The notes below the pieces were generated by a model that was given only the letters and a program-made list of their open reading frames with translations, did not search any database and was not told where the DNA came from. This document shows, in pieces, positions 23,410 through 36,124 of a DNA stretch of 64,000 nt; positions within the stretch are counted from its first letter, which is position 1; each line of letters begins with the position of its first letter. The translations under genes were made by a program, and so were the position numbers. The stretch is from Nymphaea colorata (Eukaryota > Streptophyta > Magnoliopsida > Nymphaeales > Nymphaeaceae). The stretch covers positions 20,245,934-20,309,933 of the forward strand of contig NC_045138.2 in assembly GCF_008831285.2 (NCBI RefSeq), written 5' to 3'.

Positions 23410-26400
23410 ACTGGCTCAATTAGGTGCATTTATTCGATATAAGTAGGAATATTCTCTCTCTCTCTCTCTCTCTCATATTCACATAGAAAAAGTCAGTATA
23501 CTTCTTATTCTATTATATAAGCATATTGATTTTAAATATTATAAAACCAAGTCCGAAGTAAGTCCATTAACTTGGGGCTATAAATCACGACATGTATTCT
23601 CGGAACGAGACTTACTTGAGAACATTTTCAACACGTAAATAAAATGGAAGTGTTTCGTCACCTTTACTAGATTCAGCTTATCACAAACGCTTGAATAGTG
23701 CGATCTGATTAAAAACTAGTGCCTCGTTCGTTCATTAACATTCTGAATGTAAACTCAAATTCTCCAACCTCCTCCTCTAAGATGCCCTTATTATCATTAA
23801 TTCCTCTCAGGCTGCATCACATCATGCCATGCTTTCATGTGACCCCATGAGCATCAGCATTCACAAAGAAAGAGCCTCATGCTTCCGTCATGCTATCATG
23901 TCCAAGGCCAAAAAATTAATGGTCTTTCTTCTTGTTCTAAGTTTATTTACATTTTACCCAACAACGCAAATGTTAAGGGCCAATTCGCAGCAGTAAATTG
24001 TTACTATCCAATAAATCTATTAAAATTGAGACAGATTCATGGAATATTGTGTTACTTTTACAGTGCTATGTTTCATGAACCTTTTCAAATTTTTTGGGTT
24101 GTATAGTTATAATCATAGTCACAAATAATGTCTCAGTTTTAAACAATGAGGTTTTTCTTGTGTATAATATGACAGAAAAAATGGTATTTGTTAATTAAAA
24201 AAACTAAAAATAAGAAAAAATAAAATAAGTGAGAAAATAACAACACAAACATGAAAAGATAAATAGATTTGCAACAAATAAAAAATGAAAAAAAAAAATT
24301 GTTTGGTATTAAAAAATAAAAAAAATAAATAAATTGAAAAATGCAAAAAATGTGTTTTTTTCGTTTTTCATGTTTTTTAAAAAAATGTGTTTTTTAAGTT
24401 TTAAACGAACATTTCATTTTCTCATGTCTTTTGGTGTTTTCTCGAAAATAACATGTCTTTTGAGCTGAGCTTCGGCCTCTTTGGATATCCGAAAAGAAGA
24501 GTCACTTCCTAAAAAATATTTTGATTGATTTTCTAAAATTGCACAGTGGAAAATATCATATTGTCAATATGTATCAATCGGCAACGCCTCTCTCTCTTTC
24601 TTTTCGAATCCTGTCACTTTAAGTCAATATAATATTAGTCGTCAACTTGTTTTTTTCTTTCCCTTCCACGGAAGGAAAAGGCATGCATGATAGATCATCT
24701 GGCCTTTTGGCAGCGACCAACAACCAGGGTGACATCAACGGAAATTTTAAGCTTTTCCAAGAAAGCAAGCAACGCATGTACAATTTTCTCTTGAAGTTCG
24801 ATTACCAGGAAACCTGCAATTCACTTTCTAGAAATTTATAATCTTCTCGACGTGATGGCTGCCGACTCATTTTCTACTAAGCAATAACTCGACGAATCCT
24901 GTTTCTTTACTTTGCACTCGATGGATAACACAACCGGTCAGGTTGGGTGGCGTGTTGTAGTTGCGTCCTCCTTTCAAATCCTGAAAGGAAATATCTTAAT
25001 GATATTAAGGATTGTTGATCTTGAGATTATGGGTGTCATAAGGCTAAGTGGACCTGCTCTTGTCCCCCCTTCCTCTCTCTCTCTCTTTCTTCCTGATTGC
25101 AGGTTTAAGATCAACATAGTTAGAATTAGAACCTGCTCGGCCCTCTCCTCTCCCTTTCTCTCTCTCTCTCTCTTTCGTTCTCCCTCTAAAATATGGGGTT
25201 TAGGGCAACACCATAAAATATCAAAGTTACAATAATACCCCTATAAATTTTTGCCTATAAGAAGAAAATAGGGAATTGGGGAATCCTATTAAGTAGGAAT
25301 GAGAAGAAAAACTCAAGCAAGAAAAGATGAGAAGGGATGCAGAAACTGAAATCGTCTGTTGTATTTTCTCTATCTTATGCACTTCTCTAACTGCAAATTG
25401 AATTATGAAACATAATATGTTGTTCGAGTCCCTCATGATCACCTATAAAAACATGATACAAGCATGTATTCTCAGGAGGAGGTGGAACGAGAAAGTTTTG
25501 GGTTGAATTAAAGTTTCTAATTTTGACCATGATTGAAATATCGTTTTTCATAATTTTTATATACAACATGTTAAATTTTTAAAATTTACATGTAAATTTA
25601 AAAAAAAAATTGAGGTGTGGTCAGGGCCCATGCGGCCCTTGCCTTGGCTCTGCCCTGTGTATTCTGTTGATGTTGAATATCAAAATCTTGCATCATACAA
25701 TCGTGGCAATGCCGCATTGACCAGAATTATTCATCTTAAAGCAAGAGGGATTGAGAGTACTAATCACGGCGTTTTATGAGCTGAAGGTGACTAAGTTTCA
25801 TGTTACAAAGGTGGTTTTGTGATCATGAGAACAAAGGTGAGTCTTCAGGTCAATGAGAGTACATAATCCATATATGTGACCATGCATGATTGCCAAATAA
25901 TGAACATTGCATATTGCCGGTGCGTAGCTGCCAACTACTAAACGTGTATAAGGGACTCTAGTTTGCAAGGGAGTTGGCACAATAGATGAAGCGGGGACTA
26001 GCTGGCGGTTAGTCTTTGCTTCAAAAATTCGAGAGGTCAACCGTTTGTACTGTAAAAAGAGTCACTGGCATGCACGTTGAACAGTGACAGAAGCAACACC
26101 TCGAAACACAAAAAGCTGGTCTTGCACTCTAGGAGTCTAGAGAGATGACGGGTTCGGTGGGAGTTTTGACTTTCCTTTTAGCGATAGAATGAAATACTCC
26201 TCTTACTTACCCAGAACACAAAGAACCATACTCTTGTTTCCCTTCAAAAATTCATTATAATCAAACTTAGCCAATAAGCTAGGGTTTTTCAAATCAATTC
26301 TTACAAGATTTCTAAAATTACAAAGTTCCAATTAACTTGAGAGGAGAGATGGAGTCAAACCCAAGACAAAAGTGATGGGATGCAATAGGATAGTGACCAT

Positions 26401-26571
26401 ATTAAATGAAGAGGCTAGCCTAACTCAGTCAACTCAATAGACAGGGAAAAGAATACGACACATAGGTTTGACCCAGGTCAGGCTAAGGAGACGCGCTAAT
26501 GGTGGCTTTTCCAAGGACCAAGTTAGATTTACACGATCTTAAGTAACGAGCAGCCCTCTTATAAGATTCAA

Positions 26572-26610
<39 letters not shown>

Positions 26611-26663
26611 GTCTGCATGCCCTTGAGATTTGAAGCAGCACTTGGCTGTGCATGTGACCAGCT
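23410..26663. repeat. Array unit U3
   Basis: About 3.25 kb and the most complete unit. It has the CT microsatellite (23,452-23,474), ggctataaatcacgacatgt (23,575), the long module 23,490-24,440, the SINE-bearing module 24,530-25,200, the module at 25,379-25,930 shared with 9.3 and 13.5 kb, and the end module to ggagacgcgctaatggtggc (26,487). No protein domain is seen. Several stretches of A/T-only sequence occur at 24,180-24,420. Confidence 0.7.
24918..25065 (+). mobile_element. tRNA-derived SINE-like copy 3
   Basis: Box-A-like taacacaaccggtcagg (24,926) and box-B-like ctttcaaatcc (24,971), then ttgttgatcttgagattatg and a CT-rich end. It is collinear with the copy at 16.2 kb. Confidence 0.5.
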
Positions 26664-27770
26664 GACTGGCTCAATAAGGTGCATTTATTCCATACAAGTA
26701 GGAATTCTCTCTCTCTCTCTCTCTCATATTCATGTAGAAAAGATCAATATACTTCCTATTCTATATTCATATAGAAAAAGTCAGTATACTTTTTATTCTA
26801 TTATATAACTAAGCATATTGGTTTTAAATATTATAAAACCAAGTCTGGAGTAAGTCCATTAACTTGGGGCTATAAATCACGACATATATTCTCAGAACGA
26901 GGCTTACTTGAGAACATTTTCAACACGTAAATTAAATAGAAGGGTTTCGTCACCTTTACTAGATTCAGCTTATAACAAACGCTTGAATAGTGCGATCTGA
27001 TTAAAAATTAGTGCCTTGTTCGTTCATTAACATTCTGAATGTAAACTCAAATTCTCCAACCTCCTCCTCTACGGTGCCCTTATTCTCATTAATTCCTATC
27101 AAGTTGCATCACATCATGCCATGCTTTCATGTGACCCCAGCACCTTGTGAGCATCAGCATTCGCACAAAGAAAGAGCCTCAGGCTTCCGTCATACTATCA
27201 TGTCAAGGCCAAAAAAAAATAATAGTTTTTTTTCTTGTTCTAAGTTCATTTACTTTCTACCCAACAACAAGAATGTTACGGGCCAATTCACTAAATTGTT
27301 ACTATGTAATGAATCTACCAAAATTAAGACAGATTCATGGAATATTGTGTTAGTGTTGCAGTGTTATGTTTCATGAATCTTTTTAAATTTTTTGGGTTGT
27401 ACAGTTACAATCATAGTCACAAATAACGTTTCGGAGTTTTAAACAGTGAGCCTTTTTTTTTGTATAATACGTCAGACTTGAAAAATACGAAAAAAAATGG
27501 TATTTTTTTAAATGAAAAAAAAAATTAAAAATAAGGAAAAATAAAATAAGTGAGAAAATAACAACACAAACACCAAAAGATAAGTAGATTTGCAACAAAT
27601 AAAAAAATGTTTGGCATTAAAAAATGAAAAAAAAAGTGAAAAAATGCGAAAAAACATGTCTTTTGCTTTTTTCTTTTTTTTTCAAAAAAATGTGTTTTTT
27701 AAGTTTTAAACGACATTTCATTTTTTCATGTTTTCTTTGAAAATAACATGTTTTTTATGACTACTGTTAC
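26664..27770. repeat. Array unit U4, truncated
   Basis: Begins with gactggctcaataaggtgca (26,663) and matches U3 from 23,410 to about 24,440 (for example ggctataaatcacgacatat at 26,868 and atttttttgggttgtacagt at 27,388). It stops after aacatgttttttatgact, so only the first third of a unit is present and the array ends here. Confidence 0.7.
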
Positions 27771-28399
27771 AATAAATATGTTACAACTCTTAGTAAAACG
27801 CTACAACAAAAATTTGATACACCAACTACCCATGATGATAACTTCCGAGACCAAGAAGAAGAAAGAAGCAAAGATACAAGAATACAAGGATTTATGCGGT
27901 TCAAAAAAGATCAATATCTTTCTGCACCTATTTCTGTGTGAAGTCTCCACAGTTTCAAACAATCATAGAAACAGATTTTTTCAAACAGTACTATTTTGGA
28001 GCTATACCCAGTTACGTGCCAATAATATCATGTGATATTTACAGCTTTGTCCTTATTTGAATATCACATTTTTGGAAACATTAATGCTCTCTTGATTGTG
28101 CTGTCCCAGGTGCGCGGACGCATTCTCGGGATGATCCGGTCAGGTTTTGACTCTTTCTGATAAACCAAAGCTAATTCATATTGGAGCTCTCAGAAATAAA
28201 ATAACTGTGGAAGAAGAAGTCCGATCTTGGACGGATCAGTCCGGTCCCACTCCTCGTTGCCTTGTTTTGCTCACTATCAGTTATTTAATTCGTGCCAAGC
28301 ATTTCCTGACCTTGCTTCTATCAGCATCTTCCAGGAGAAAACCGATATATCGTTGTAATTTGATCGTTTTGAAGATCTATATTTGTTTATCAAAAATAT

Positions 28400-28401
<2 letters not shown>

Positions 28402-28466
<65 letters not shown>
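28402..28466. repeat. Compound (TA)n(GA)n microsatellite
   Basis: Uninterrupted TA dinucleotides followed by GA dinucleotides. Confidence 0.98.
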
Positions 28467-28814
28467 TGTACTAGACTCTTAGGTGACAGATTCTTCTAAA
28501 TAAATGGTTGAGTGAAAATAAAGGAAAAAAAATAAGATAGGATGTCTTAGTTATCTAATATTCAAGGTGATTCTTTACAGGTTTAGAACCTGCCAATTTC
28601 TCTCTCTCTCTCTCTCTCTCTCTCAACCTGTGCTCTTCACGGGAGAAAACAAATCAATTTCCTCAATTAAGATCTCTTGCTTTTTTTTTCATTTTTTGAA
28701 AATACAACTTTTTTTGCAAAAACTTTATGTTTACCATCCAATCTTTTTAAAATTGACAGCCTGTAGGATTCTCATCTAATTTGACATACAAAGGTTTGAG
28801 AACTATGGGTCATC

Positions 28815-28817
<3 letters not shown>

Positions 28818-28903
<86 letters not shown>
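28818..28903. repeat. (TA)n microsatellite
   Basis: About 43 uninterrupted TA units. Confidence 0.98.
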
Positions 28904-28905
<2 letters not shown>

Positions 28906-29689
28906 AAGTAATATTTGATGACACTTTTGAAAAGACACTTGCATTTTGTGATAAAAAAATATTTGTTTATAAGCATTTAACTGCCCCTTTTACAGAACTC
29001 AACTCAAGCGGATGTCCTTAATAAAATATCTAATATAAAACATAGAAACGCGCAAGTTTAGTTTTTTAATAACGAGATTTGTCGCTATAGATGTTTTTCT
29101 AATAACCTTTCAAACATCAAATTTCCATCAGACATCCAATAATTTTGAAGCTACAAAATTTAATCTTGAATAAATAAAAGAAAAAGAAAAAGAAATTGTC
29201 CATCCAAACCAAGAGGCAAGAAATTGTGAGTTCTTTAATGGCCGTGAACTCCCATGTGGCAGACGTGGTCCCCAAGTATTAATGAAATTCGAAGGCCAAC
29301 TTGAATAAGAAAACTCGTCTACGCAGAAGCTTCTCTTCTTCCTCTCTCACGTTGCTTGTGAAACTTGTACATGCACCACATCTCCAATCTTATTGGTAGA
29401 TCTTTATTAGGTACCCACCCTTTGTTCATAATCTCATGAATAAGTCTCAATATTTTTCTGAATTTTTTTATACTGCTTATTGTTGAGGGCAAGGTTAAAA
29501 TATCGTTCTCCGGTTCAGAAAAATACAGTTCGATCATGAGTTTGATGTTCATGAATAAAAGGCTAGAGACATATTTAAAAGAAAATTAAAGACTATGAAA
29601 CCCATGACCGGAAAAAGCTAGGGACTCATGTGAAAGCCCTCTGACATCATTACCCTGATATTAAGATATCTCTCTTCACGCTGTTTCGA

Positions 29690-29700
29690 TTGACTTGACT
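29690..29700 (+). promoter_or_regulatory. Overlapping tandem W-box (TTGACTTGACT)
   Basis: Two TTGACT cores (29,690-29,695 and 29,695-29,700) share one T. They lie about 225 bp upstream of the TATA box of the VQ gene. W-boxes are the binding sites of WRKY factors, and VQ proteins are WRKY partners, so feedback regulation is plausible but inferred. Confidence 0.5.
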
Positions 29701-29914
29701 CAACCATCTCATTTATTATCGTTTCAGAGTTCAATCTACTGCAAGCCACAGCGTCGGCCCCTCCTTCCGATCCCTCGGAGTCAAGGGAAGCACCCTCTTC
29801 GCTTCTCTTTGCCCCCTTCTGTCATCAATGATAACAACCACAGGGACTCACTCCTTCACGACTCATTCAAGATCCCAAGTTCCTCCCTTGTTCGCTTCCT
29901 TTTCAAGAGTCCAC

Positions 29915-29924
29915 TCTATATATA
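29915..29924 (+). promoter_or_regulatory. TATA box of the VQ-motif gene
   Basis: tctatatata lies about 150 bp before the ATG at 30,072, a normal distance for a plant TATA box plus a short 5' UTR. Confidence 0.55.
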
Positions 29925-30071
29925 CGGATACAGTATTGATATCAGTTTCATTGTCTCTCACTAAATTTGTCCTCAAATCCAAGTGGGGGAGATCAGGAGA
30001 TCAGATTCCTGAATTGGGTTGTTCACTGATCAAGTAGACAGTCTTCTGTTGGTGATCAGCCGCAACCCACT

Positions 30072-30806
30072 ATGCCTTCTTCTTCCCCTTCCTCTAGGAG
30101 TGAGCCGCAGGCTCAAGGAGTTGCACCAAGGAAGCTGGAGTTGCAGGGTCCAAGGCCTGCGCCTCTCAAGGTGAGCAAGGACTCCCATGGCATCAGGAAG
30201 CCGCCGATGCCACCGAAGCACCGGTCGCCGGTCATCATCTACCTGCGCTCACCGAAGATCATTCACACCAAGGCTCATGAATTCATGGCCCTCGTGCAGC
30301 GGCTCACCGGTAAGTCCCCAAGGGCCGCATCGCCTAATGCATCGCTACCACCATTAGTACCATCAGTTCCTGCGGCGGCCAGGACGACGCCGGTGACGGC
30401 GATGGCGCCGGCGGCTTATTCCCCTCTTTTCGCACCTTCCCCACTTGATCATGGAGCTCAGCTGGGCATGGATGTATCTCGAGAACAGGTGATGGATCTC
30501 GAGAAGTTTCTCAGTGATGATATCATCATAGACTCGAAGCCTATGATGCATCCCAACGGCATACTATCGCCGCCACCTTCGTTTCTCTCTCAGCCTTCTC
30601 CTAGCTTCTTTCTGCCATCGCCGAAGACAAGCCTGCAGAGTCCCAACTTGTTCGAGCTCAGTCCTCTTCTTTACACGCCGAGCCACCGAGACGCACTGTT
30701 TCTGTCACCCTTTCAGCGATCGATTGGATCAACGCCCTTGAGCTCCGGCCATGCCTCCTCCTTCATGGAATCTTTCACCCTGTCAGACTTGTTCAGGCTC
30801 CAGTGA
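30072..30806 (+). CDS. VQ motif-containing protein, MKS1-like
   Basis: Intronless, 244 residues. The VQ motif FMALVQRLTG is at residues 71-80. It is preceded by LQGPRPAPLKVSKDSHGIRK (residues 24-43) and PVIIYLRSPKIIH (53-65), the arrangement of the Arabidopsis MKS1 (VQ21) subgroup. The rest is low-complexity, rich in Ser and Pro, with many SP dipeptides that could be MAP-kinase sites, and ends in a FMESFTLSDLFRLQ-type tail. In the family these are nuclear proteins that bridge MAP kinases (MPK4 for MKS1) and WRKY factors in defence signalling. The ATG at 30,072 is chosen because the conserved region follows within 30 residues. The gene is GC-richer than its surroundings. A TATA box and W-boxes lie upstream. 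Confidence 0.9.
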   Translation: MPSSSPSSRSEPQAQGVAPRKLELQGPRPAPLKVSKDSHGIRKPPMPPKHRSPVIIYLRSPKIIHTKAHEFMALVQRLTGKSPRAASPNASLPPLVPSVPAAARTTPVTAMAPAAYSPLFAPSPLDHGAQLGMDVSREQVMDLEKFLSDDIIIDSKPMMHPNGILSPPPSFLSQPSPSFFLPSPKTSLQSPNLFELSPLLYTPSHRDALFLSPFQRSIGSTPLSSGHASSFMESFTLSDLFRLQ

Positions 30807-31983
30807 GAGGGCATTTTTCATAGGTCAACAGCACAATTGTTTGACGATTCCAAGTTGGGATTATACAAAGTCCTACCAGTAGATCATACTTTTCAGGAGA
30901 AATTACTTTTCTTCCAAGTTCGTCTTAATTATAGATGAGATGTGTATGCACATCTGGTCTGCAATTGTAGGCAAGGTCGGTCTTTGTATGACCTCATACT
31001 GCAGTATATAACTCTCCCTTTCTCTCTCATTTGAAGTTGTTTACTTGTTCCTTATAATATTTAATAAATTTATGTAAATAGATTTTAGTTCAAGGAGGAC
31101 GTGGTTGTTGGGTAGTTGTTTCTGTAATGATTTTTTAATATCACTGCTTTTAAATGGTAGCGATTAGCTGTTCTATGAATATTCAAATTGTTCAAATCCC
31201 CAGGAGGATGTCTGAATGACGACTACATGATCTCCTGTTTCAAGAAGAGATTGTTCTCCAAGAACAGTGCCTTGTTCCTATGTGCTCTCATCAAACAATG
31301 AGTACTAAGAACACATAAAAAGTGTTTCAGATGAACACTTCAATCTATTTGTTCCTGGCGTTCCATTTCTCGGCATGAAGCACCTGGAACAGAACTTGTA
31401 CTCTTGGAATCGGTGTTCTCCAGCAACGAATGAAGGCTGCTTGATGGGGAGGGACACCTATGATGGACACATCGTTCTGTGGCATCAACTCCACACGAAT
31501 TTTATGGTCACAGAACAGGTGTTCCTGCATACAAATTTTGAACGGTTCCATTGTTCTCTTGTACATTTTACTTCATGCACAAGCATGTGAGTGTCTTGAG
31601 AACGCTAATCGGCTCAGGGGCCTTGTCTAGGGTAGCTCAGGTGCCAAACAAGATCCAGATCCAACTATCTCCCATTGCATGTACTTTTATTAGAAAATCA
31701 GATGCATGCAGCTGGATCTTGGGTAATGGAACTGTGACTGAAAGTTTGGCGGCAATGAGCAAAGGTACCAATGGATCCAGATCCAACTGTGTATTTGATG
31801 ATTGGATGCAATTTTACTGCAGTACAACTTGGTTTTGACGCTCAGATCTTTGGGTGAGCAGGAGGTTAACAAACAACCCCCTGCTCCAAAAAAAATCTAA
31901 AACCCCCACAACTCATTGTCTCCGGACTTTGGGGCTGCATCGGGACTTGAGTGTCATGATCTCACTTTTAACGGTGCTAGGAA

Positions 31984-32090
31984 GTAGCATCTATGTGAAT
32001 CGGCAATGTTCGTTTCGGCTTGACCAACTATATGGTAGCATCTATGTGAATGGAACCGGCAATGTTCGTTTCGGCTTGACCAACTATATG
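31984..32090. repeat. 51/56-bp tandem doublet
   Basis: gtagcatctatgtgaat followed by cggcaatgttcgtttcggct and tgaccaactatatg occurs twice in a row. The second copy has a 5-base insertion (ggaac). Confidence 0.9.
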
Positions 32091-32582
32091 ATACGCCTTT
32101 GGAAGCTTTGATGCTCAAATCTTGACTGATTAATTAATCAATGGATTTTTTTCTCTTTCCCATGGGTTATACCACCATCTGATAGCTGGTTCGGATCAGT
32201 GGATTGCATTAATGTAGGAGAGCCGATATTATACAGACCAGACCAACAATTGCAAATATATATTGAACCCTGGAACTAATTTCTTTAACTCAAAAATCTT
32301 AAGCCTAGCCACTTTTGCTTGGATCATGAGATCAAGTACAGCTCAGAGAAACTTGAGTATACTTTTTCTAATGGTTTACATGTCTTCCAAGCTGCACCTG
32401 CTCGTCAAAATGAATATGGGTCTGGGTTAGTTGATCCAGACTCGACTCGTTTGCACCTAGTCATGCTTGTTAACACATGCAGGAAGTCTCCTCTTGTTAC
32501 ACTTTCTAACGCCCTCTTTACTTTCTCTCCCTTGTATTTGCAAAAGATTCAGATAATGTACCTAAAAAATAATTTAGCAATG

Positions 32583-32717
<135 letters not shown>

Positions 32718-33221
32718 AACTTCCAATATTATTAAAAACACACCCAAGTTTTTCATGCCATTAAGTGGCCCGGAGAAAAACCAAGAAGCTTCACATGATT
32801 TCTTCTTTGTGAAGAAGCTCTCTTTTTTCCTTCTTTCCTTTTAGAGAGAGGCTGACGTCTTGACGATCGAGTTGAGATTAGAAACCAAAAAAAATGAAAG
32901 TAGGTGAGAGAAATGCAAAGTCCACACCAATTGACTTGATATTTCTTTGTCTCACTCTTTTTCAACAACTTTTATTTTTTGGTTTGACAAGATTCATGCA
33001 TGATTCATAGATACAAGACAACAAATAAAGGAATATCAATCTGGAAGCTTATCATTCTCAAATTCTATTATTTCCTTCTCTAGCCATTTTTGGGCCATTG
33101 CATTGACAAATTGTACCTATCAAAAGTACCATACTTTTTCAGTCAGCTTGGGGCTGGGCCATGTTCCGGTTATTGGGATATTGGAGGCTTTTTTAGAATT
33201 TGAAGGCTTAATTCTCGACGA

Positions 33222-33310
33222 GGTATCCTATAGCGCAACTGAGCAGCAAGGCAGTTCACATTTAAGAGTTCGAGGTTTGAATCCTATAGCTATAGTTATG
33301 TTCCTATGCA
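33222..33310 (+). mobile_element. SINE-like / tRNA-related fragment
   Basis: Box-A-like tagcgcaactgagcagcaag (33,231) and box-B-like cgaggtttgaatcc (33,271) with about 40 bp spacing. It differs from the 16 and 24.9-kb family outside these boxes. No cloverleaf of a functional tRNA is formed. Confidence 0.4.
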
Positions 33311-33384
33311 TTATTCCTTGCGACTGCAAATGAGGTCAAGCACAAGACTTGAGTTGAATGGTGTATTGTAGATCTAATGAGGCC

Positions 33385-33823
33385 TAGGGACGTCAACATA
33401 TCCAATTTGAATCGGATATCCGACCGAACCGATCCGAAAAAATCAGATATGAAAAAAGTTTTATTCGATTAAGAAATCGGAACAGCTTCAGATTTAATAA
33501 ATGGCATCCGATTGGATTCGTATTCGGATATACATAAATATATGATCGGATTCAGATATGGGTTTGGATTGGATTCAATTTTAGACAAATATCATGTATC
33601 TAATGCTATTAAAATTTGAAAATTAGGAAAATTCGGTTCAAAATTCGGATTCAGATTGGACATAAATATAAAATTTGGATCTGATTCGGATTGTAAAATC
33701 AGATTTTGGATTTGGATTTGGATATAACTTTTCTTTAGTCGGATTTGAATCTAAATTTGAATCTGTGAATGTCTATAAAAAACAGATATGATTAAGGGTA
33801 TATGCGATCCGTTGACATCACTA
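33385..33823. mobile_element. MITE with TAGGGAYGTCAAC-type termini
   Basis: Left end tagggacgtcaac (33,385-33,397), right end gttgacatcacta (33,811-33,823), which is tagtgatgtcaac reversed. The inside is made of diverged ggatttggat/tcggatt words. It is the same terminal family as the element in CRTISO intron 7. Flanking 8-mers match at only half the positions, so its target duplication is decayed. Confidence 0.55.
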
Positions 33824-35470
33824 ACTAGGATCCGACTTCAATGTAGCTTTTGTTTTATTTAGTTGTCATGGATCTGACCTGCTTGAAATTATAGATCTTA
33901 ACTGACCCAGGTGTACCTGGCTTCATCGTAGTCTCATTCTCATTAAAGTTGGCACAGTCTGTACAACATTTTAACAACAGTAGTAACAGTGATATTTATA
34001 CTGTTTGTACTAGAAAAATGACGAGAGCAATCACATGCTCACCAGTTTGACTTGGTGCAGCATCAGCCTGATCTGTGTGAAACAATTAGTGAACTGCATT
34101 TATTCGGGTGAGCAGGAGGCTAATTCTACCAGTCGAGTAAAAGTCAAAGTCTTCTCGCTTAGCCTCATCCCTCTAAATCTGCCACTCGAGTAAAAGTCTA
34201 AGTCTTCTCCCTTAACCTCATCCCTCCAAGGTCTAGGGCTGCTTTTGGTGTTTCAAGGTGACGTCACCTGCTATACGTCAATTTGCATATCAGCGGATCT
34301 CTTCTCACCCTCACCCCTCCCTCACCTTTTTACAGCACAAAAAAAGTCACGGCAGAGACAGCGGCCTACCAACCCTCGGTATATCGTTGCACCAATTACT
34401 TGTACAGTATATTATGACGTATCGAAGTAGATTGCCTGCTTATGCAATATAGCCTTCTTAAATTTTATCGTTCTTGTTCTCTAGGGCAGGTTTGGATAGA
34501 GGGAAAGTGAAGGAAAAAGAGGAAATGGGTAGTCAACTTTGTATGTGGTTAGTTAATTAAGAAAAGGGAAAAAGAAAAAGAAACATGTTTGATTGTAGGG
34601 GCAAGAAAAGAAAATGAATGAAAAGAAAATGGTAACGTAAATTCAATCCTTGCAAAATTTGAAGGATTGGGATGGACTCTACTAATCAAAGGCATTTCCT
34701 CTTGCGGAGTGATCGCTGGATTTTTTTTTCTCCTTTCCATTCAAACAAGTTTTATAATCATCTCTTTACCTTCCTTTCATTTATTCTTCTTCCCATTCCA
34801 TTCCAAATGTTCCAAACACGATATGTATCAAGAAAACTCAAGATGAGCATGTACGAGAGCGTCTCTAAGAAAGGTTTGATTATTTTAAGTAGCTGCAGTT
34901 AGGGTTGCAAATGGGTAGAGCTCACTTACCAAGGCGAATCTGATACCTTGAGTTAGACATAACAACAGATATACCCATTTCGTGTTTTCTCACGAAATCC
35001 TTGATACGTACGTCCTGTGTAAATATATGTGTGTTTGTTATATGTATTGTCAAGTCATTTTTTTGTCTAAGATCTACCAATCTTCAAAATGGAGTGGGTG
35101 GTCGTTAAAAGAAAAGCGGAGAGAGAGAGAGAAAGTAGGTATAGATGAAAGCCAACGTATCGTTTCAGAATTGCTGGAGAATTTATTGAATAAGCACGGA
35201 TGCCCCCGTCATGTACCAATTTGGTTTTGCGTAATGATCATATTAATATTATAAGGGAAGAAGTTATTTTCTGTGGTCATGTTCATGGTTACTCAATGCC
35301 CCTACATCTCTCTCTCACTTTCTCCCTCTCTTTCACTCTCTCTCTAAGACAAAGTGGCGTGTTATATGCAGGTGCTTAGCTTGATTCTTGGAGTGTGCTC
35401 TCCAGATGGTATTAAAGAACGTGGATTTGGAATGAGATTTGCTATTGAAGCTAATATGGCCGTCTTTACT

Positions 35471-35519
<49 letters not shown>

Positions 35520-36120
35520 CTATATATATATATATATATATACTTTGGGGAAACGTTTCCCTTTTGCTTTTTGGTTTTGTGTTTATTTTGAAGGTGTTAT
35601 TATGGATGTAAGTCAAATTCGTGGACCGCAAATTGCAAGTTTTTCAACATAATTGTTTTCTAGATTTGGTATAACTTTTCTTTCTTAGACAACCGATGAT
35701 ATGCTTGTGAACACGATTGTTCCGTCAACTATCAAACTGAAAAGTGAACGGTTGGTACCTGATATTGGATACTTCATTGAGGAGATGTTAAACCTAGAGG
35801 CGTTTGGTAATAGGTTCGCGGCATTATTTGGAACGTAGTGTTCCAGGAATGTATTCCAATTTTTTAGTGGCGAACAAAAATATTTATAGTCCATCTTCAC
35901 CACCGCTGAACCCAAATCTGACTTGGCCACAAAAGATGAGCCTTCGGACCACGTCCTTGAAAAGAACAACATAGTCAGTTTTCCCCTGGGACTGAAGTTA
36001 ATTAACTAAATGGATTTCGTCTCACCAACGTAAACAGATGGCCGATTGGATGCTGCAAAGTGACCTTGCAGCCAAAGGATTTTTATGCAACAATGAAGGA
36101 TTGATTATCAGATTAATACT
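33824..36120. other. Intergenic; repeats only
   Basis: Contains a 53-bp doublet (34,126-34,231), a possible MITE with gtttggata../..tccaaacac ends at about 34,484-34,825, CT-rich stretches at 35,307-35,346, and a (CT)n(TA)n compound repeat at 35,478-35,542. A minus-strand open frame at 35,685-35,972 has no recognisable domain. Confidence 0.5.
34126..34231. repeat. 53-bp tandem doublet
   Basis: ctaccagtcgagtaaaagtc and ctgccactcgagtaaaagtc begin two adjacent copies that continue into agcctcatccctc / aacctcatccctc. Confidence 0.85.
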
Positions 36121-36124
36121 CATC

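Larger units (their letters stand above)
27771..29680. other. Intergenic with microsatellites; no gene seen
   Basis: Holds (TA)n at 28,402-28,448 running into (GA)n to 28,466, (CT)n at 28,598-28,624, and (TA)n at 28,818-28,903. The stretch 28,100-28,380 is less AT-rich than its surroundings, but no domain is recognisable in it. Confidence 0.6.

Noticed and set aside
33222-33310. Possible functional tRNA gene from box A and box B motifs
   Set aside because: The sequence between and around the boxes does not pair into acceptor and anticodon arms. A SINE remnant is the better reading.
35685-35972. 95-codon minus-strand open frame
   Set aside because: No recognisable family and no supporting splice or promoter signals. 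Left as unassigned intergenic sequence.
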